64,000 nucleotides of DNA. Origin: Oscillospiraceae bacterium. GTDB lineage: Bacteria; Bacillota; Clostridia; Oscillospirales; Oscillospiraceae. The stretch's first letter is position 1. Every line of letters begins with the position of its first letter. The notes beneath the pieces were generated by a model. It was not told where the DNA came from and did not search any database. It worked only from the letters and a program-made list of their open reading frames with translations. A program made the position numbers and the translations under genes. Location of the stretch: the NCBI GenBank assembly GCA_017542425.1, contig JAFXXH010000007.1, positions 1-64,000 of the forward strand. The letters are read 5' to 3'. This document shows positions 8,184 to 17,036 of the stretch, piece by piece.

Positions 8184-10211
8184 ATGGACAAGCAAAAGAC
8201 CGGAAAACGAATCCGCTCGCGCAAATGGTTGGTGAACGCGCTGCTTCTGGTGCTGTACGACCTGATCGCCATTCACGCAGCGTTTTTCCTTGCGCTCTGG
8301 ATTCGATTCGACTGCCGCTACCTCTCCATTCCGGCTATGTATTTGCAGCACTATCTGGGTTCCGTCAGTATTTCTGCTGTGGTGACCGTGGCGCTGGGCT
8401 GGATGATTCATGTGTACCGCAGCGTCTGGCGCTACGCCAGCTATTCTGAACTGGTTCGGACCCTGTTTGCCGCGGTCCTGGGCGCAGTCGTACATTGCGT
8501 TTTGGTCACTGTGTTGGGCGGGAGAATGCCCCAGTCCTACTATCTCTGGGGCAGCATCCTCCAGGTTTTGCTGATGGTGATTCCCCGCTTTTCGCTTCGC
8601 CTTCTGATGTTCTTCGCGGATCGTCTGGAGCGGGACCGGGAGTTGGGTGGCCGCGTCATGCTGATTGGCGCGGGCAGCGCGGGCCAGATGCTCCTCCGGG
8701 ACATCAACCGCACCCGTAAGATCCACGACAAAGTGGTCTGCATCATCGACGACGACCCGAAGAAGTGGTACCGTTACATCGAGGGCGTGCCCGTGGTGGG
8801 CGGTCGGGACGAGATTCTGCTTTACACGGAAAAGTACAAGGTCAACAAGATCTACCTGGCCATTCCCTCCGCCTCTGCGGCGGACCGGCGGGAGATTCTG
8901 GACATCTGCGACAAGACGAGCTGCGAACTGAAACAGCTCCCCGGCCTGTTCCAGCTGGTGCTGGGTCAGGTCACGGTCAGCGACATGAAGGACGTGTCCG
9001 TGGAGGACCTGCTGGGCCGGGAACCTATCCGCACCGACATGGAGGAAGTCTACGACTTCATCAACGGCAAGGTGGTGCTGGTCACCGGCGGCGGCGGCAG
9101 CATCGGCAGCGAACTGTGCCGCCAGATTGCGGCCCACGCCCCCCGGCAGCTCATCATTTTCGACGTATACGAAAACAACGCCTACGACATCCAGCTGGAG
9201 CTGAAAGAGCGCTACCCGGACTTGGATCTGGTCACGCTCATCGGCTCCGTGTGGGACAGCCGCCGGATGTTCCAGGTCTTCGAGTATTACCGGCCTCAGA
9301 TCGTCTATCACGCTGCGGCCCACAAGCACGTTCCCCTGATGGAGGACAGCCCCAACGAAGCCATCAAGAACAACGCCATCGGTACTTACAAGACCGCCTA
9401 CGCCGCCATGGTCCACGGCTGCGAACGCTTTGTGCTCATCAGTACGGACAAGGCGGTGAACCCCACCAACATCATGGGCGCCTCCAAACGCCTGTGTGAG
9501 ATGATCATCCAGAGCTTTGACGCCAAAATTCGTGCCGGGCGGGCCGCGGAGATTCCGCAGCTTTTCACCCACGGCATGGTCAAGGCCAACCGCAGCCCCA
9601 TCAGCCCGGAGGAGTTTCGCCGCGTCAAAACGCAGTTTGTGGCGGTGCGCTTCGGCAACGTGCTGGGCAGCAACGGCTCCGTGATCCCCATCTTCAAGCG
9701 TCAGATCCAGGCCGGCGGCCCGGTGACCGTGACGCATCCCGACATCATCCGCTACTTTATGACCATTCCGGAGGCGGTGAGCCTGGTAATGCTGGCCGGG
9801 ACCTACGCCCAGGGGGGCGAGATCCTGGTGCTGGACATGGGCAGCCCGGTGAAGATCGACACCCTGGCCCGGAACCTGATCCGGCTCAGCGGTTTCCGCC
9901 CGGACGTGGATATCAAGATCGAGTACACCGGCCTTCGGCCCGGCGAGAAGCTCTATGAGGAAAAGCTCATGGCCGAGGAGGGTCTGCGCAAGACCCAGAA
10001 CGACCTGATCCACGTGGGTTGCCCCATCCCCTTTGACACCGAGCACTTCCTGGCCCAGCTGGAGGACCTGATGAACGCCGCCTATCAGAACCGCCGCGAC
10101 ATCCGCGCGCGGGTGGCGGAGATGGTCTCCACCTATCACCCTGCTCGGTCCAAGGCGGAGCCGGAGATCGACTCGAGGTATCTGGAACTGGTTTCCGGGG
10201 GAGATCAATGA
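8184..10211 (+). CDS. Membrane nucleotide-sugar 4,6-dehydratase (CapD/EpsC/PglF type)
   Basis: A 675-aa protein with about four N-terminal transmembrane helices (residues 12-130). A CoA-binding-like Rossmann segment (VMLIGAGSAGQMLL) follows, and then a C-terminal SDR domain with GGGGSIGSEL. The catalytic region STDKAVNPTNIMGASKR has Met in place of the SDR Tyr, as is typical of this family. It would convert UDP-GlcNAc to a 4-keto-6-deoxy sugar, the precursor of 4-amino sugars. An aminotransferase two genes downstream could do the next step. Confidence 0.92.
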   Translation: MDKQKTGKRIRSRKWLVNALLLVLYDLIAIHAAFFLALWIRFDCRYLSIPAMYLQHYLGSVSISAVVTVALGWMIHVYRSVWRYASYSELVRTLFAAVLGAVVHCVLVTVLGGRMPQSYYLWGSILQVLLMVIPRFSLRLLMFFADRLERDRELGGRVMLIGAGSAGQMLLRDINRTRKIHDKVVCIIDDDPKKWYRYIEGVPVVGGRDEILLYTEKYKVNKIYLAIPSASAADRREILDICDKTSCELKQLPGLFQLVLGQVTVSDMKDVSVEDLLGREPIRTDMEEVYDFINGKVVLVTGGGGSIGSELCRQIAAHAPRQLIIFDVYENNAYDIQLELKERYPDLDLVTLIGSVWDSRRMFQVFEYYRPQIVYHAAAHKHVPLMEDSPNEAIKNNAIGTYKTAYAAMVHGCERFVLISTDKAVNPTNIMGASKRLCEMIIQSFDAKIRAGRAAEIPQLFTHGMVKANRSPISPEEFRRVKTQFVAVRFGNVLGSNGSVIPIFKRQIQAGGPVTVTHPDIIRYFMTIPEAVSLVMLAGTYAQGGEILVLDMGSPVKIDTLARNLIRLSGFRPDVDIKIEYTGLRPGEKLYEEKLMAEEGLRKTQNDLIHVGCPIPFDTEHFLAQLEDLMNAAYQNRRDIRARVAEMVSTYHPARSKAEPEIDSRYLELVSGGDQ

Positions 10212-10681
10212 GCGCAGCCCCAAAAAACCGACGGCAGAGTCTGCGGTGGAGTCCCTGGCTGCTGGCGGCCACGGTCGTCACACTGCTGCTGATCTGGGGT
10301 CAGTCCGTCCTGCCCGTGTCGGGTTCTGCGAAGGAAAGCGGCTGGTTGCTGCATACGGTGGTCAATCCCGCGCTGCGTTTCCTGGGCTTTGCGGAGATGC
10401 GTCAGACCCTGCTGCGCAAGCTGGCCCATGTTTCGGAGTTTGCCCTGTTCACATTCTGCCTGACCTTGCTCCTGCGCGGCCGCGTAGTCCAGACGCTGGG
10501 CATCGGCTTCATCGCCGGGGCTCTGGACGAGAGCATCCAGCTTTTTTCCGACCGGAGTGCGGAAGTGCGGGACATTTGGATTGATTTTGTCGGCGTGGTT
10601 TTGGGTACGCTGCTGGGTACGCTGCTTTGGCGTCTCACCCATAGACAAGCGAAAACAGACGCCCATCGGAAAAGGAAATGA
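10208..10681 (+). CDS. VanZ-family membrane protein
   Basis: A 157-aa integral membrane protein with a hydrophobic N-terminus. It carries the VanZ pattern KLAHVSEFALFTFCL and, near the C-terminus, GALDESIQLFSDRSAEVRD, then another hydrophobic helix. VanZ proteins are often found in envelope loci but have no settled biochemical role. ATGA overlap with the dehydratase indicates translational coupling. Confidence 0.9.
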   Translation: MSAAPKNRRQSLRWSPWLLAATVVTLLLIWGQSVLPVSGSAKESGWLLHTVVNPALRFLGFAEMRQTLLRKLAHVSEFALFTFCLTLLLRGRVVQTLGIGFIAGALDESIQLFSDRSAEVRDIWIDFVGVVLGTLLGTLLWRLTHRQAKTDAHRKRK

Positions 10682-10686
10682 CATTC

Positions 10687-11997
10687 ATGAGAGACTTTTT
10701 GCACGATCCGGCTTTTGCCGGAATGGAACCGTTTTCTTCCAAACTGTGGTTGGCCTCCCCCACCATGCACGGGGACGAGCAGCGCTGGGTGGATGAGGCG
10801 ATCCGCACCAACTGGGTCAGCACCGTCGGCGCGAACATCGACGAGATCGAGAAGCAGGTGGCAGCCTATGTGGGCTGCAACTACGCCGTGGCGCTGACCT
10901 GCGGGACCGCAGCGCTCCACCTGGCCACAAAGCTGGCCGGGGAGAAGCTCTACGGTCAGGCCAGGCCGAATCAGGGGACGCTGCAAGGGCATCGTGTGTT
11001 CTGCAGCGACATGACCTTTGACGCCAGCATCAACCCCGTGGCCTACGAGGACGGGGAAGCCGTCTTCATCGACACGGAGAGCGACACCTGGAACATGAGC
11101 CCGGAGGCGCTGGAGCAGGCGTTCGTGCTGTACCCGGAGGTAAAACTGATCGTCGTCGCGCATCTTTACGGCACGCCCGGCAAGATGGACGAAATCAAAG
11201 CGATTGCCGACGCCCACGGCGCGCTGATCGTGGAAGACGCCGCGGAAAGTCTCGGCGCGAAGTATCTCCTGCATGGAAACTGGATTGAAACCGGTGCCCT
11301 CGGCGACAACAACGCCATCAGCTTTAATGGCAACAAGATCATCACCGGCTCGGCGGGCGGGATGTTCCTGACCGACTCCAAAGAAGACGCGGACAAAGTT
11401 CGCAAGTGGTCCACCCAGAGCCGTGAGGCCGCCCCCTGGTATCAGCATGAGGAGATCGGCTACAACTACCGCATCAGCAACATCGTTGCGGGCGTGGTGC
11501 GGGGGCAGATCCCGTACCTGGAGGAACACATTGCCCAAAAGCGGGCGATCTGGGAGCGCTATGAAAAGGGGCTTGCAGACCTTCCGGTCAAGATGAACCC
11601 CTGGGATCGGGAGAAAAGCGTCCCCAACTTCTGGCTGTCCTGCCTGACTGTCAACGAGGAGGCCATGGCCCCCTTTGTGCGCGGGGAGCAGGACGAACTT
11701 TGGCAGCACACGCCCGGAAAGAGCAGCCCCGGCGAGATTCTGGCGGCCCTGGCCGCGTTCAACGCCGAGGGCCGCCCCATCTGGAAGCCCATGCACATGC
11801 AGCCCATCTACCGGAGCAATCCCTTTGTAACGGTGGAGGGGAACGGACGCGGGAGAAGCAATGCCTACATCGCAGGTTCCGGCGTGGACGTGGGGGCGGA
11901 CATTTTCCGCCGGGGGCTGTGTCTGCCCAGCGACAACAAAATGACGGCGGATCAGCAGGAGCGGGTGATAGAGATCATTCATGCGTGCTTCCGTTGA
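10687..11997 (+). CDS. DegT/DnrJ/EryC1 sugar aminotransferase
   Basis: PLP-dependent nucleotide-sugar aminotransferase of 436 aa. The substrate-binding TCGTAALHLATKL, the D-rich VEDAAESLGAKY and the lysine loop SFNGNKIITGSAGG (internal aldimine Lys) are all present. It probably aminates C4 of the keto sugar made by the dehydratase upstream. The ATG at 10687 is preferred because AAAGGA lies 10 nt before it; the ATG at 10678 overlaps the VanZ stop and has almost no spacing. Its last 140 codons are echoed by the broken copy at 15.1-15.5 kb. Confidence 0.9.
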   Translation: MRDFLHDPAFAGMEPFSSKLWLASPTMHGDEQRWVDEAIRTNWVSTVGANIDEIEKQVAAYVGCNYAVALTCGTAALHLATKLAGEKLYGQARPNQGTLQGHRVFCSDMTFDASINPVAYEDGEAVFIDTESDTWNMSPEALEQAFVLYPEVKLIVVAHLYGTPGKMDEIKAIADAHGALIVEDAAESLGAKYLLHGNWIETGALGDNNAISFNGNKIITGSAGGMFLTDSKEDADKVRKWSTQSREAAPWYQHEEIGYNYRISNIVAGVVRGQIPYLEEHIAQKRAIWERYEKGLADLPVKMNPWDREKSVPNFWLSCLTVNEEAMAPFVRGEQDELWQHTPGKSSPGEILAALAAFNAEGRPIWKPMHMQPIYRSNPFVTVEGNGRGRSNAYIAGSGVDVGADIFRRGLCLPSDNKMTADQQERVIEIIHACFR

Positions 11998-12033
11998 AAG
12001 GAAAGCTCATTTAATGGGTTGGAGGAAAGAAAA

Positions 12034-12600
12034 ATGGATATGAAAAGAGTCTGGTATTCCTTGCGGCTATGGACTTTTCGTTCGCCGTTTAAGCGGGCGG
12101 ACTATCTTAGAAAGCATCACGTCTACGCTGCCATTGGAACGGGCTGTTCCTTTCAGAGCAGAAAAGTTCCGCTGTATCCAAACCTGATTCAAATTGGGGA
12201 TCATGTTCGCATGGCGGGAAATGTCTCGTTTTTGACGCATGACATGACGCATCATGTTCTGAACAAATATAAAAACGGCGATCTGCGGGAGAATGTCGGC
12301 TGCATACGGATCGGGAACAATGTATTTGTAAGTTCCGGCGTCATCATTCACAATGGCGTCAGCATCGGGGACAATGTCATTATTGGAGCAGGCTGTGTTG
12401 TGGAGAGCGACGTACCCTCCAACAGTGTGGTTGGCGGAGTACCGGCCAAGGTCAAGTGTTCCTTGGATGTACTGTACGCAATTCGAAAGCTACACGCCGC
12501 TTATCCGGAAGGGATGAAGCTGAGAGAGGGCGATTTTGCCACTTCGGAAGCTGCGGAATACCTGTGGAGTGAATTTGACAAAAAGCATCCATCCAAATAG
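12034..12600 (+). CDS. Hexapeptide-repeat acetyltransferase
   Basis: A 188-aa LbetaH acyltransferase of the CatB/WbbJ type: PNLIQIGDHVRMAGN, IRIGNNVFVSSGVIIHNGVSIGDNVIIGAG and the terminal VVGGVPAKV signature. It probably O- or N-acetylates a sugar of the polymer using acetyl-CoA. The start at 12034 has GGAGGA seven nt upstream. The coding sequence is clearly more AT-rich than the aminotransferase before it, marking the entry into a differently composed segment. Confidence 0.88.
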   Translation: MDMKRVWYSLRLWTFRSPFKRADYLRKHHVYAAIGTGCSFQSRKVPLYPNLIQIGDHVRMAGNVSFLTHDMTHHVLNKYKNGDLRENVGCIRIGNNVFVSSGVIIHNGVSIGDNVIIGAGCVVESDVPSNSVVGGVPAKVKCSLDVLYAIRKLHAAYPEGMKLREGDFATSEAAEYLWSEFDKKHPSK

Positions 12601-12668
12601 ATTCAAAGCGTTCTCCTGGATGGGAAACATTTCAGACGCATATGGATGAGATGGGGAGGAACTGTGTC

Positions 12669-14192
12669 TTGCAAAACAATGTTGCTGCATATCTGGAACA
12701 AACCGCAAAGCGATACGGCGAGAAGACGGCGATTACCGACGGCGAAAAGAGTGTTACTTTTTCCAAACTGTTGCATGATTCCAAAGTCCTTGCTTCCGCA
12801 CTGATTTCACAGGTGAAGCAAAAGGCTCCGGTGATCATCTGTATGGAAAAGAGCGTGGAGTATGTGGAGGCGATGCTGGCCTGTGCGCAGATCGGTGCCG
12901 TCTATGTGCCACTGGATCGGGCGATCCCGGAGATGCGGTTCCGCTATATTCAGGAAACCCTCTCAGCGCAGGTCGTTTTGACCCGAAGAGAGGACGCGGT
13001 TTCGTTTGACGTTGGCTCAGATGCGCGACTGTTGTATGTAGAGGACCTGCTGGAATATGAGATCGACGAAGAAAAGCTTGCGCAACGCCGGGAACGGATT
13101 CTGATTACGGATGCGCTCTACATGATTTTCACGTCCGGCTCCACAGGAAGACCCAAGGGGATTGTTACCACACATCTGGCGCTGATTTCCTTTGTGGATG
13201 AAATGGCGGATACGTTTTCCTTTGCGTCGGAAGATTCCCTGGCCAATCAGGTTCCTTTTTATTTTGACGCCTCTACGAAGGACATCTATCTGATGTGCAA
13301 ATGCGGCTGCACAATGCACATAATTCCGAAAAAACTGTTCATGTTGCCGAAAAATCTCATGCAATTTCTGAATGAGAAGCGTATTACCAGAATCATCTGG
13401 GCACCATCTTTGCTCTGTATGATCGCCAATTTCAAAGCGTTTGAAAAGCTTCGGCCGGAGCACCTTCGAACGGTGTTCTTCGTCGGAGAACAGATGCCCA
13501 CCAAGCAGATGAACGCTTGGAGGAACTGCTTGCCCGACGTTCAATATGTCAATCTCTATGGTTCATCGGAGGTCACCGGCAGCAGCGCTTACTACATCAT
13601 TCAGAGGCCCATGGAGAATACGGAGACCATCCCCATCGGAATTCCGTTCCGACACATGGACTTGTTTCTGCTGGACCAGGAGGATTCTCTGATCGAAGAA
13701 ACGGAGACCATCGGCGAAATATGCGTCCGGGGCCTGTCGCTGTCGCAGGGATACTTTGACGATGAGGAGCGGACGCAGCGCGTCTTCGTTCAGAATCCCC
13801 TGTCGCCGCACTTCCGGGACACGATCTACCGCAGCGGGGACCTGGGCAGATACAATGCGTTTCATGAGCTGGTTTTTGTATGCCGAAAGGATTACCAAAT
13901 CAAGCGCATGGGCCAGAGGGTGGAGTTGGGCGAGATCGAGGCTGCCATCAGCGCCATCGACGGGATTCAACGGATCTGCTGTCTATTCAACGAGAAAACA
14001 CAGGACATTCTGGCGGTTTACGAAGGAACTGCATCCCCGGAAACCATGAGAGAGGGCTTGACCAGCGTCTTGCCTGCGTATATGCTGCCAAGCAAATACG
14101 AATGTGTTGAAAGGATCCCTCTGAACATGAACGGGAAAATGGACCGCGAACTGTTGAAAAAACGGTATTTTGAAGGAGAAAAGGAAACATGA
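12669..14192 (+). CDS. Amino-acid adenylation enzyme (NRPS A-domain / DltA-like)
   Basis: Free-standing adenylation domain of about 507 aa that would activate an amino acid as aminoacyl-AMP and load it on the carrier protein encoded next. Core motifs in order: FTSGSTGRPKG (A3), NLYGSSEVTGSS (A5), YRSGDLGRYN (A7), GQRVELGEIEA (A8) and NMNGKMDRELL (A10). TTG at 12669 is the likely start because GGGGAGGA lies 8 nt before it and the protein then begins QNNVAAYLEQ, as usual. An in-frame ATG at 12642 has no ribosome site. The substrate residue code cannot be assigned safely. Low GC. Confidence 0.9.
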   Translation: MQNNVAAYLEQTAKRYGEKTAITDGEKSVTFSKLLHDSKVLASALISQVKQKAPVIICMEKSVEYVEAMLACAQIGAVYVPLDRAIPEMRFRYIQETLSAQVVLTRREDAVSFDVGSDARLLYVEDLLEYEIDEEKLAQRRERILITDALYMIFTSGSTGRPKGIVTTHLALISFVDEMADTFSFASEDSLANQVPFYFDASTKDIYLMCKCGCTMHIIPKKLFMLPKNLMQFLNEKRITRIIWAPSLLCMIANFKAFEKLRPEHLRTVFFVGEQMPTKQMNAWRNCLPDVQYVNLYGSSEVTGSSAYYIIQRPMENTETIPIGIPFRHMDLFLLDQEDSLIEETETIGEICVRGLSLSQGYFDDEERTQRVFVQNPLSPHFRDTIYRSGDLGRYNAFHELVFVCRKDYQIKRMGQRVELGEIEAAISAIDGIQRICCLFNEKTQDILAVYEGTASPETMREGLTSVLPAYMLPSKYECVERIPLNMNGKMDRELLKKRYFEGEKET

Positions 14193-14416
14193 GACAGAAA
14201 GTGCTGGAGTGTCTGCGGGAGGTCTGCCCCGCCGTTGACTTTGAATCGAGCTGTCGGCTGGTGGATGATGGGCTGCTGGATTCGCTGGCAATCATTTCCA
14301 TCATTGGCGAGCTGATGGACAGATTTCGGATTGATATCGACGCCGATGACATCGTGACGGAGAATTTTAATTCGCTTGACGGTCTGACTCGAATGGTCGA
14401 GCACAAAGTGGCTTGA
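14189..14416 (+). CDS. Acyl/peptidyl carrier protein
   Basis: A 75-aa four-helix carrier protein. DGLLDSLAII supplies the phosphopantetheine attachment Ser32 in a DSL motif. ATGA overlap with the adenylation gene shows tight coupling, and the pair resembles DltA/DltC or an NRPS A-PCP pair. It would hold the activated amino acid as a thioester for the acyltransferase downstream. No phosphopantetheinyl transferase is in the window. Confidence 0.9.
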   Translation: MRQKVLECLREVCPAVDFESSCRLVDDGLLDSLAIISIIGELMDRFRIDIDADDIVTENFNSLDGLTRMVEHKVA

Positions 14417-14449
14417 CCCTTTGATTACTATTGGAAGGCGGGAGTAGCT

Positions 14450-14992
14450 GTGGAACAAACGATGGAACAAAAGCTTTCTTTGGTGACAAAGAGTGATCGC
14501 TATACCCTCTATCGCTATCAACCGACCCTGTTACATCCTCTTTTGATGGATATGGAGCCTATGACGCTGAAAAGAAGACTGCGTTATTTTCGCAATTTTC
14601 TGCGTCCGGGAAAATATCTGGTGTATTATCTGGCGCTGGACGACGAACTGATCGGTATGTGTGCAGTCACGCCGGGCGGTCCGGGCTTAAAACTCAAGTG
14701 TGGCGAACGAGAGGACATTATCCTGGGGCCGTCCTTTATTCTGAAAAAACATAGAGGAAACAGACACAGCAATGTGATGTTCAAACTGGTGTTGGCGCAT
14801 CATCCCGATTATCGCTATGCCTTTGATCTGATCGCGGACAACAATTTGCCAAGCCGCCGTACTTCACTGGCGTCCGGGTTCCATGTTTATCAAACCCTGC
14901 GAATCAGCGGTCCGCTGAGAAAATACCATTTTTGCGAGGAAGGTTCCACGCATACCATATACAAATATGACAGACAGCAGCAGGCCAAATAA
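14450..14992 (+). CDS. GNAT-like acyltransferase next to the carrier protein
   Basis: A 180-aa protein with a GNAT-like layout: central strand YLVYYLALDDELIGMCAVT, then ILGPSFILKKHRGNRHSNVMF (acyl-CoA/pantetheine-type pyrophosphate loop region), then DLIADNNLPSRR. It may move the aminoacyl group from the carrier thioester to a sugar amine, as GNAT enzymes can use carrier proteins. GTG at 14450 follows AAGGCGGGAG; ATG at 14462 is the alternative. Function is inferred from the A-PCP context. Confidence 0.7.
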   Translation: MEQTMEQKLSLVTKSDRYTLYRYQPTLLHPLLMDMEPMTLKRRLRYFRNFLRPGKYLVYYLALDDELIGMCAVTPGGPGLKLKCGEREDIILGPSFILKKHRGNRHSNVMFKLVLAHHPDYRYAFDLIADNNLPSRRTSLASGFHVYQTLRISGPLRKYHFCEEGSTHTIYKYDRQQQAK

Positions 14993-15127
14993 AAGATGAA
15001 GGGTTTGCTGAGAGTACGTTTCCATCATCCTGTGAACGGTTTGTTTTTGTGCTGCGTGTGAGGATACAGCAATCTTATGGAACACAAAAAATGTGTGAGA
15101 CGCGGGATGTCTTTGAGAAGTGATTGG

Positions 15128-15548
15128 TCTGTTTCCCCGTTCAGGTGAACCCCTAGGATCGGGAAAAGAGCGTTCCCAATTTCTGCTGTCCTGCATGATC
15201 CTGGATGAAGACGCGATGGCCCCGCAGGTCCGCGGAGAACAGGACTATCTGTATCAAAGCGTCAGCGGCAAGAGCAGCCCGCAGGAGATTCTCGACGCCC
15301 TGGCCGCGTTCCACGCGGAAGGTCGGCCGATCTGGAAGCCCATGCACATGCAGCCCATCTACCGGAGCAACCCCTTCGTGACGGCGGAGGGCAGCGGACG
15401 CGGGAGAAGCAACGCCTACATTGCCGGCAGCGGCGTGGACGTGGGCGCGGACATCTTCCGGCGCGGGATGTGTCTGCCCAGCGACAACAAGATGACGGCG
15501 GAGCAGCAGGATGCTGTGTTAGAAATCATCCACAGGTGTTTTCGTTGA
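15128..15548 (+). pseudogene. Broken C-terminal copy of the DegT aminotransferase
   Basis: Matches the last ~140 codons of the aminotransferase at 10687-11997, starting near GTTCAGGTGAACCCC and ending in the same CFR-stop. The DNA is clearly similar but diverged. The TGG codon after AACCCC is TAG here, and one G is missing in TTCTGGCTG, which shifts the frame. The remaining open frame (to 15548) lacks the PLP-lysine half. It is a relic of a related aminotransferase gene. Together the two copies bracket the acetyltransferase/A/PCP/GNAT cassette. Confidence 0.85.
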
Positions 15549-15584
15549 GAGAAAATACAAAACCATATACTTGGAGTGTATAGA

Positions 15585-17006
15585 ATGATGGAAAAGCAAA
15601 GACTGGAAAAAAAGCTGTCGCCCCTGAACGTGTGGTCTCTGGCGCTGGGCTGCATCATTGGATGGGGCGCATTTGTGATGCCCGGGAACACCTTTCTTGG
15701 AAATGCCGGGCCTCTGGGCACGACGATCGCCATGGGTGTGGCAGCACTGATTATGATCGTCATTGCCTATAACTATAATTACATGATAAACAAATACCCT
15801 ATTGCAGGGGGAGAGTTTACTTATACATATCAGGCTTTTGGAGAAAAACATGCGTTTGTCTGCTCCTGGTTTCTGGGGCTTTCCTATCTGGCCATCGTGC
15901 CGCTGAACGCGACTGCGCTGGCCCTGATCGGACGGAGCCTGATGAACAATGTATTTCAGGTCGGTTTTCACTATAACGTGGTAGGCTATGACATCTACTT
16001 GGGCGAGATTCTTCTGGCGGTGGCGGCGCTTCTGCTGTTTGCTTTCCTGAGCATTCGGGGCGTAAAGATCACCGGCGTGTTTCAAACGGGGCTGGTGTTT
16101 GCGCTGGTCGGCGGTGTGCTGATTGTCACGGTTGCGGCGATTGTCAATCCGTCGGTTGCTTTCCGGAACCTTTCTCCCGGTTTCTATCCCGGTGTGTCCC
16201 CCCTGGCGGGAGTGCTTGCGGTGATCGCCGTTGCGCCCTGGGCTTTTGTGGGCTTCGACACCATCCCCCAGGCGGCGGAGGAGTTCAATTTCTCCGCAAA
16301 AAAGACAAAGCTGATTATGGTGCTTTCGATCCTGTTTGGGGCTGCCGTCTATGTCATTTTGAACACCGTGACGGCGATGGTGATTCCGGAGGGGTATGAA
16401 AGCTGGGCGGCCTACATGGATGATCTGCCGAATTTGAGTGGCCTGCTTTCTCTGCCTACGTTTCATGCAGGCTATCAGCTGTTGGGTTCCGCCGGACTTG
16501 TATTTCTGGGAATCGCGGTCCTCGGGGCGATCCTGTCCGGCATCATCGGATTTTACATGGCAACAAGCCGTTTGCTCTATTCCATGGCGCAGGAGAAGGT
16601 GCTTCCGTCCTGGTTTGGGACGCTGCACGCGAAACACAAGACGCCCGCGCATGCCATCCTCTTTGTGCTCCTGATTGCGTTGATCGCCCCGTTTTTCGGG
16701 CGGACCGCTCTGGGCTGGATCGTGGACATGTCTTCTATTGGCGCAGCCATCGGCTATGGCTATACCTCCCTTGCGGCATTGAAGTTCGCAAAACGCGAGG
16801 GCAATCGCAGGATTCTGTTCACCGGCGTTTTGGGCACACTTTTCTCCCTGGTGTTTTGCGTGCTGCTGCTGGTGCCGATCCCGATGTTTCATTGTTCTCT
16901 TGGCAGAGAGTCCTACATCTGTCTGCTGATCTGGATCGCGCTGGGGATTGTCTTTTATCTGCGCTCGGCCAAAAAGCGCAAAGCAGCTGCAAAACCAAAG
17001 GACTGA
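15585..17006 (+). CDS. APC-family amino-acid permease
   Basis: A 473-aa integral membrane protein with about 12 helices. The N-terminal signature is LSPLNVWSLALGCIIGWGAFVMPG (helix 1 substrate-binding GCIIG), with GGEFTYTYQAFG in helix 3 and PWAFVGFDTIPQAAEE later, typical of the APC superfamily. It would import an amino acid or amine, which fits a locus full of amide-forming ligases. ATG at 15585 is 8 nt after TTGGAG. Confidence 0.9.
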   Translation: MMEKQRLEKKLSPLNVWSLALGCIIGWGAFVMPGNTFLGNAGPLGTTIAMGVAALIMIVIAYNYNYMINKYPIAGGEFTYTYQAFGEKHAFVCSWFLGLSYLAIVPLNATALALIGRSLMNNVFQVGFHYNVVGYDIYLGEILLAVAALLLFAFLSIRGVKITGVFQTGLVFALVGGVLIVTVAAIVNPSVAFRNLSPGFYPGVSPLAGVLAVIAVAPWAFVGFDTIPQAAEEFNFSAKKTKLIMVLSILFGAAVYVILNTVTAMVIPEGYESWAAYMDDLPNLSGLLSLPTFHAGYQLLGSAGLVFLGIAVLGAILSGIIGFYMATSRLLYSMAQEKVLPSWFGTLHAKHKTPAHAILFVLLIALIAPFFGRTALGWIVDMSSIGAAIGYGYTSLAALKFAKREGNRRILFTGVLGTLFSLVFCVLLLVPIPMFHCSLGRESYICLLIWIALGIVFYLRSAKKRKAAAKPKD

Positions 17007-17036
17007 TCGGGTGAACGAAACAAAGAGGTGACGACG

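Noticed and set aside
7941-10223. Minus-strand 760-codon frame opposite the membrane dehydratase
   Set aside because: Antisense shadow. The plus strand carries clear SDR motifs and ATGA coupling to its neighbours.
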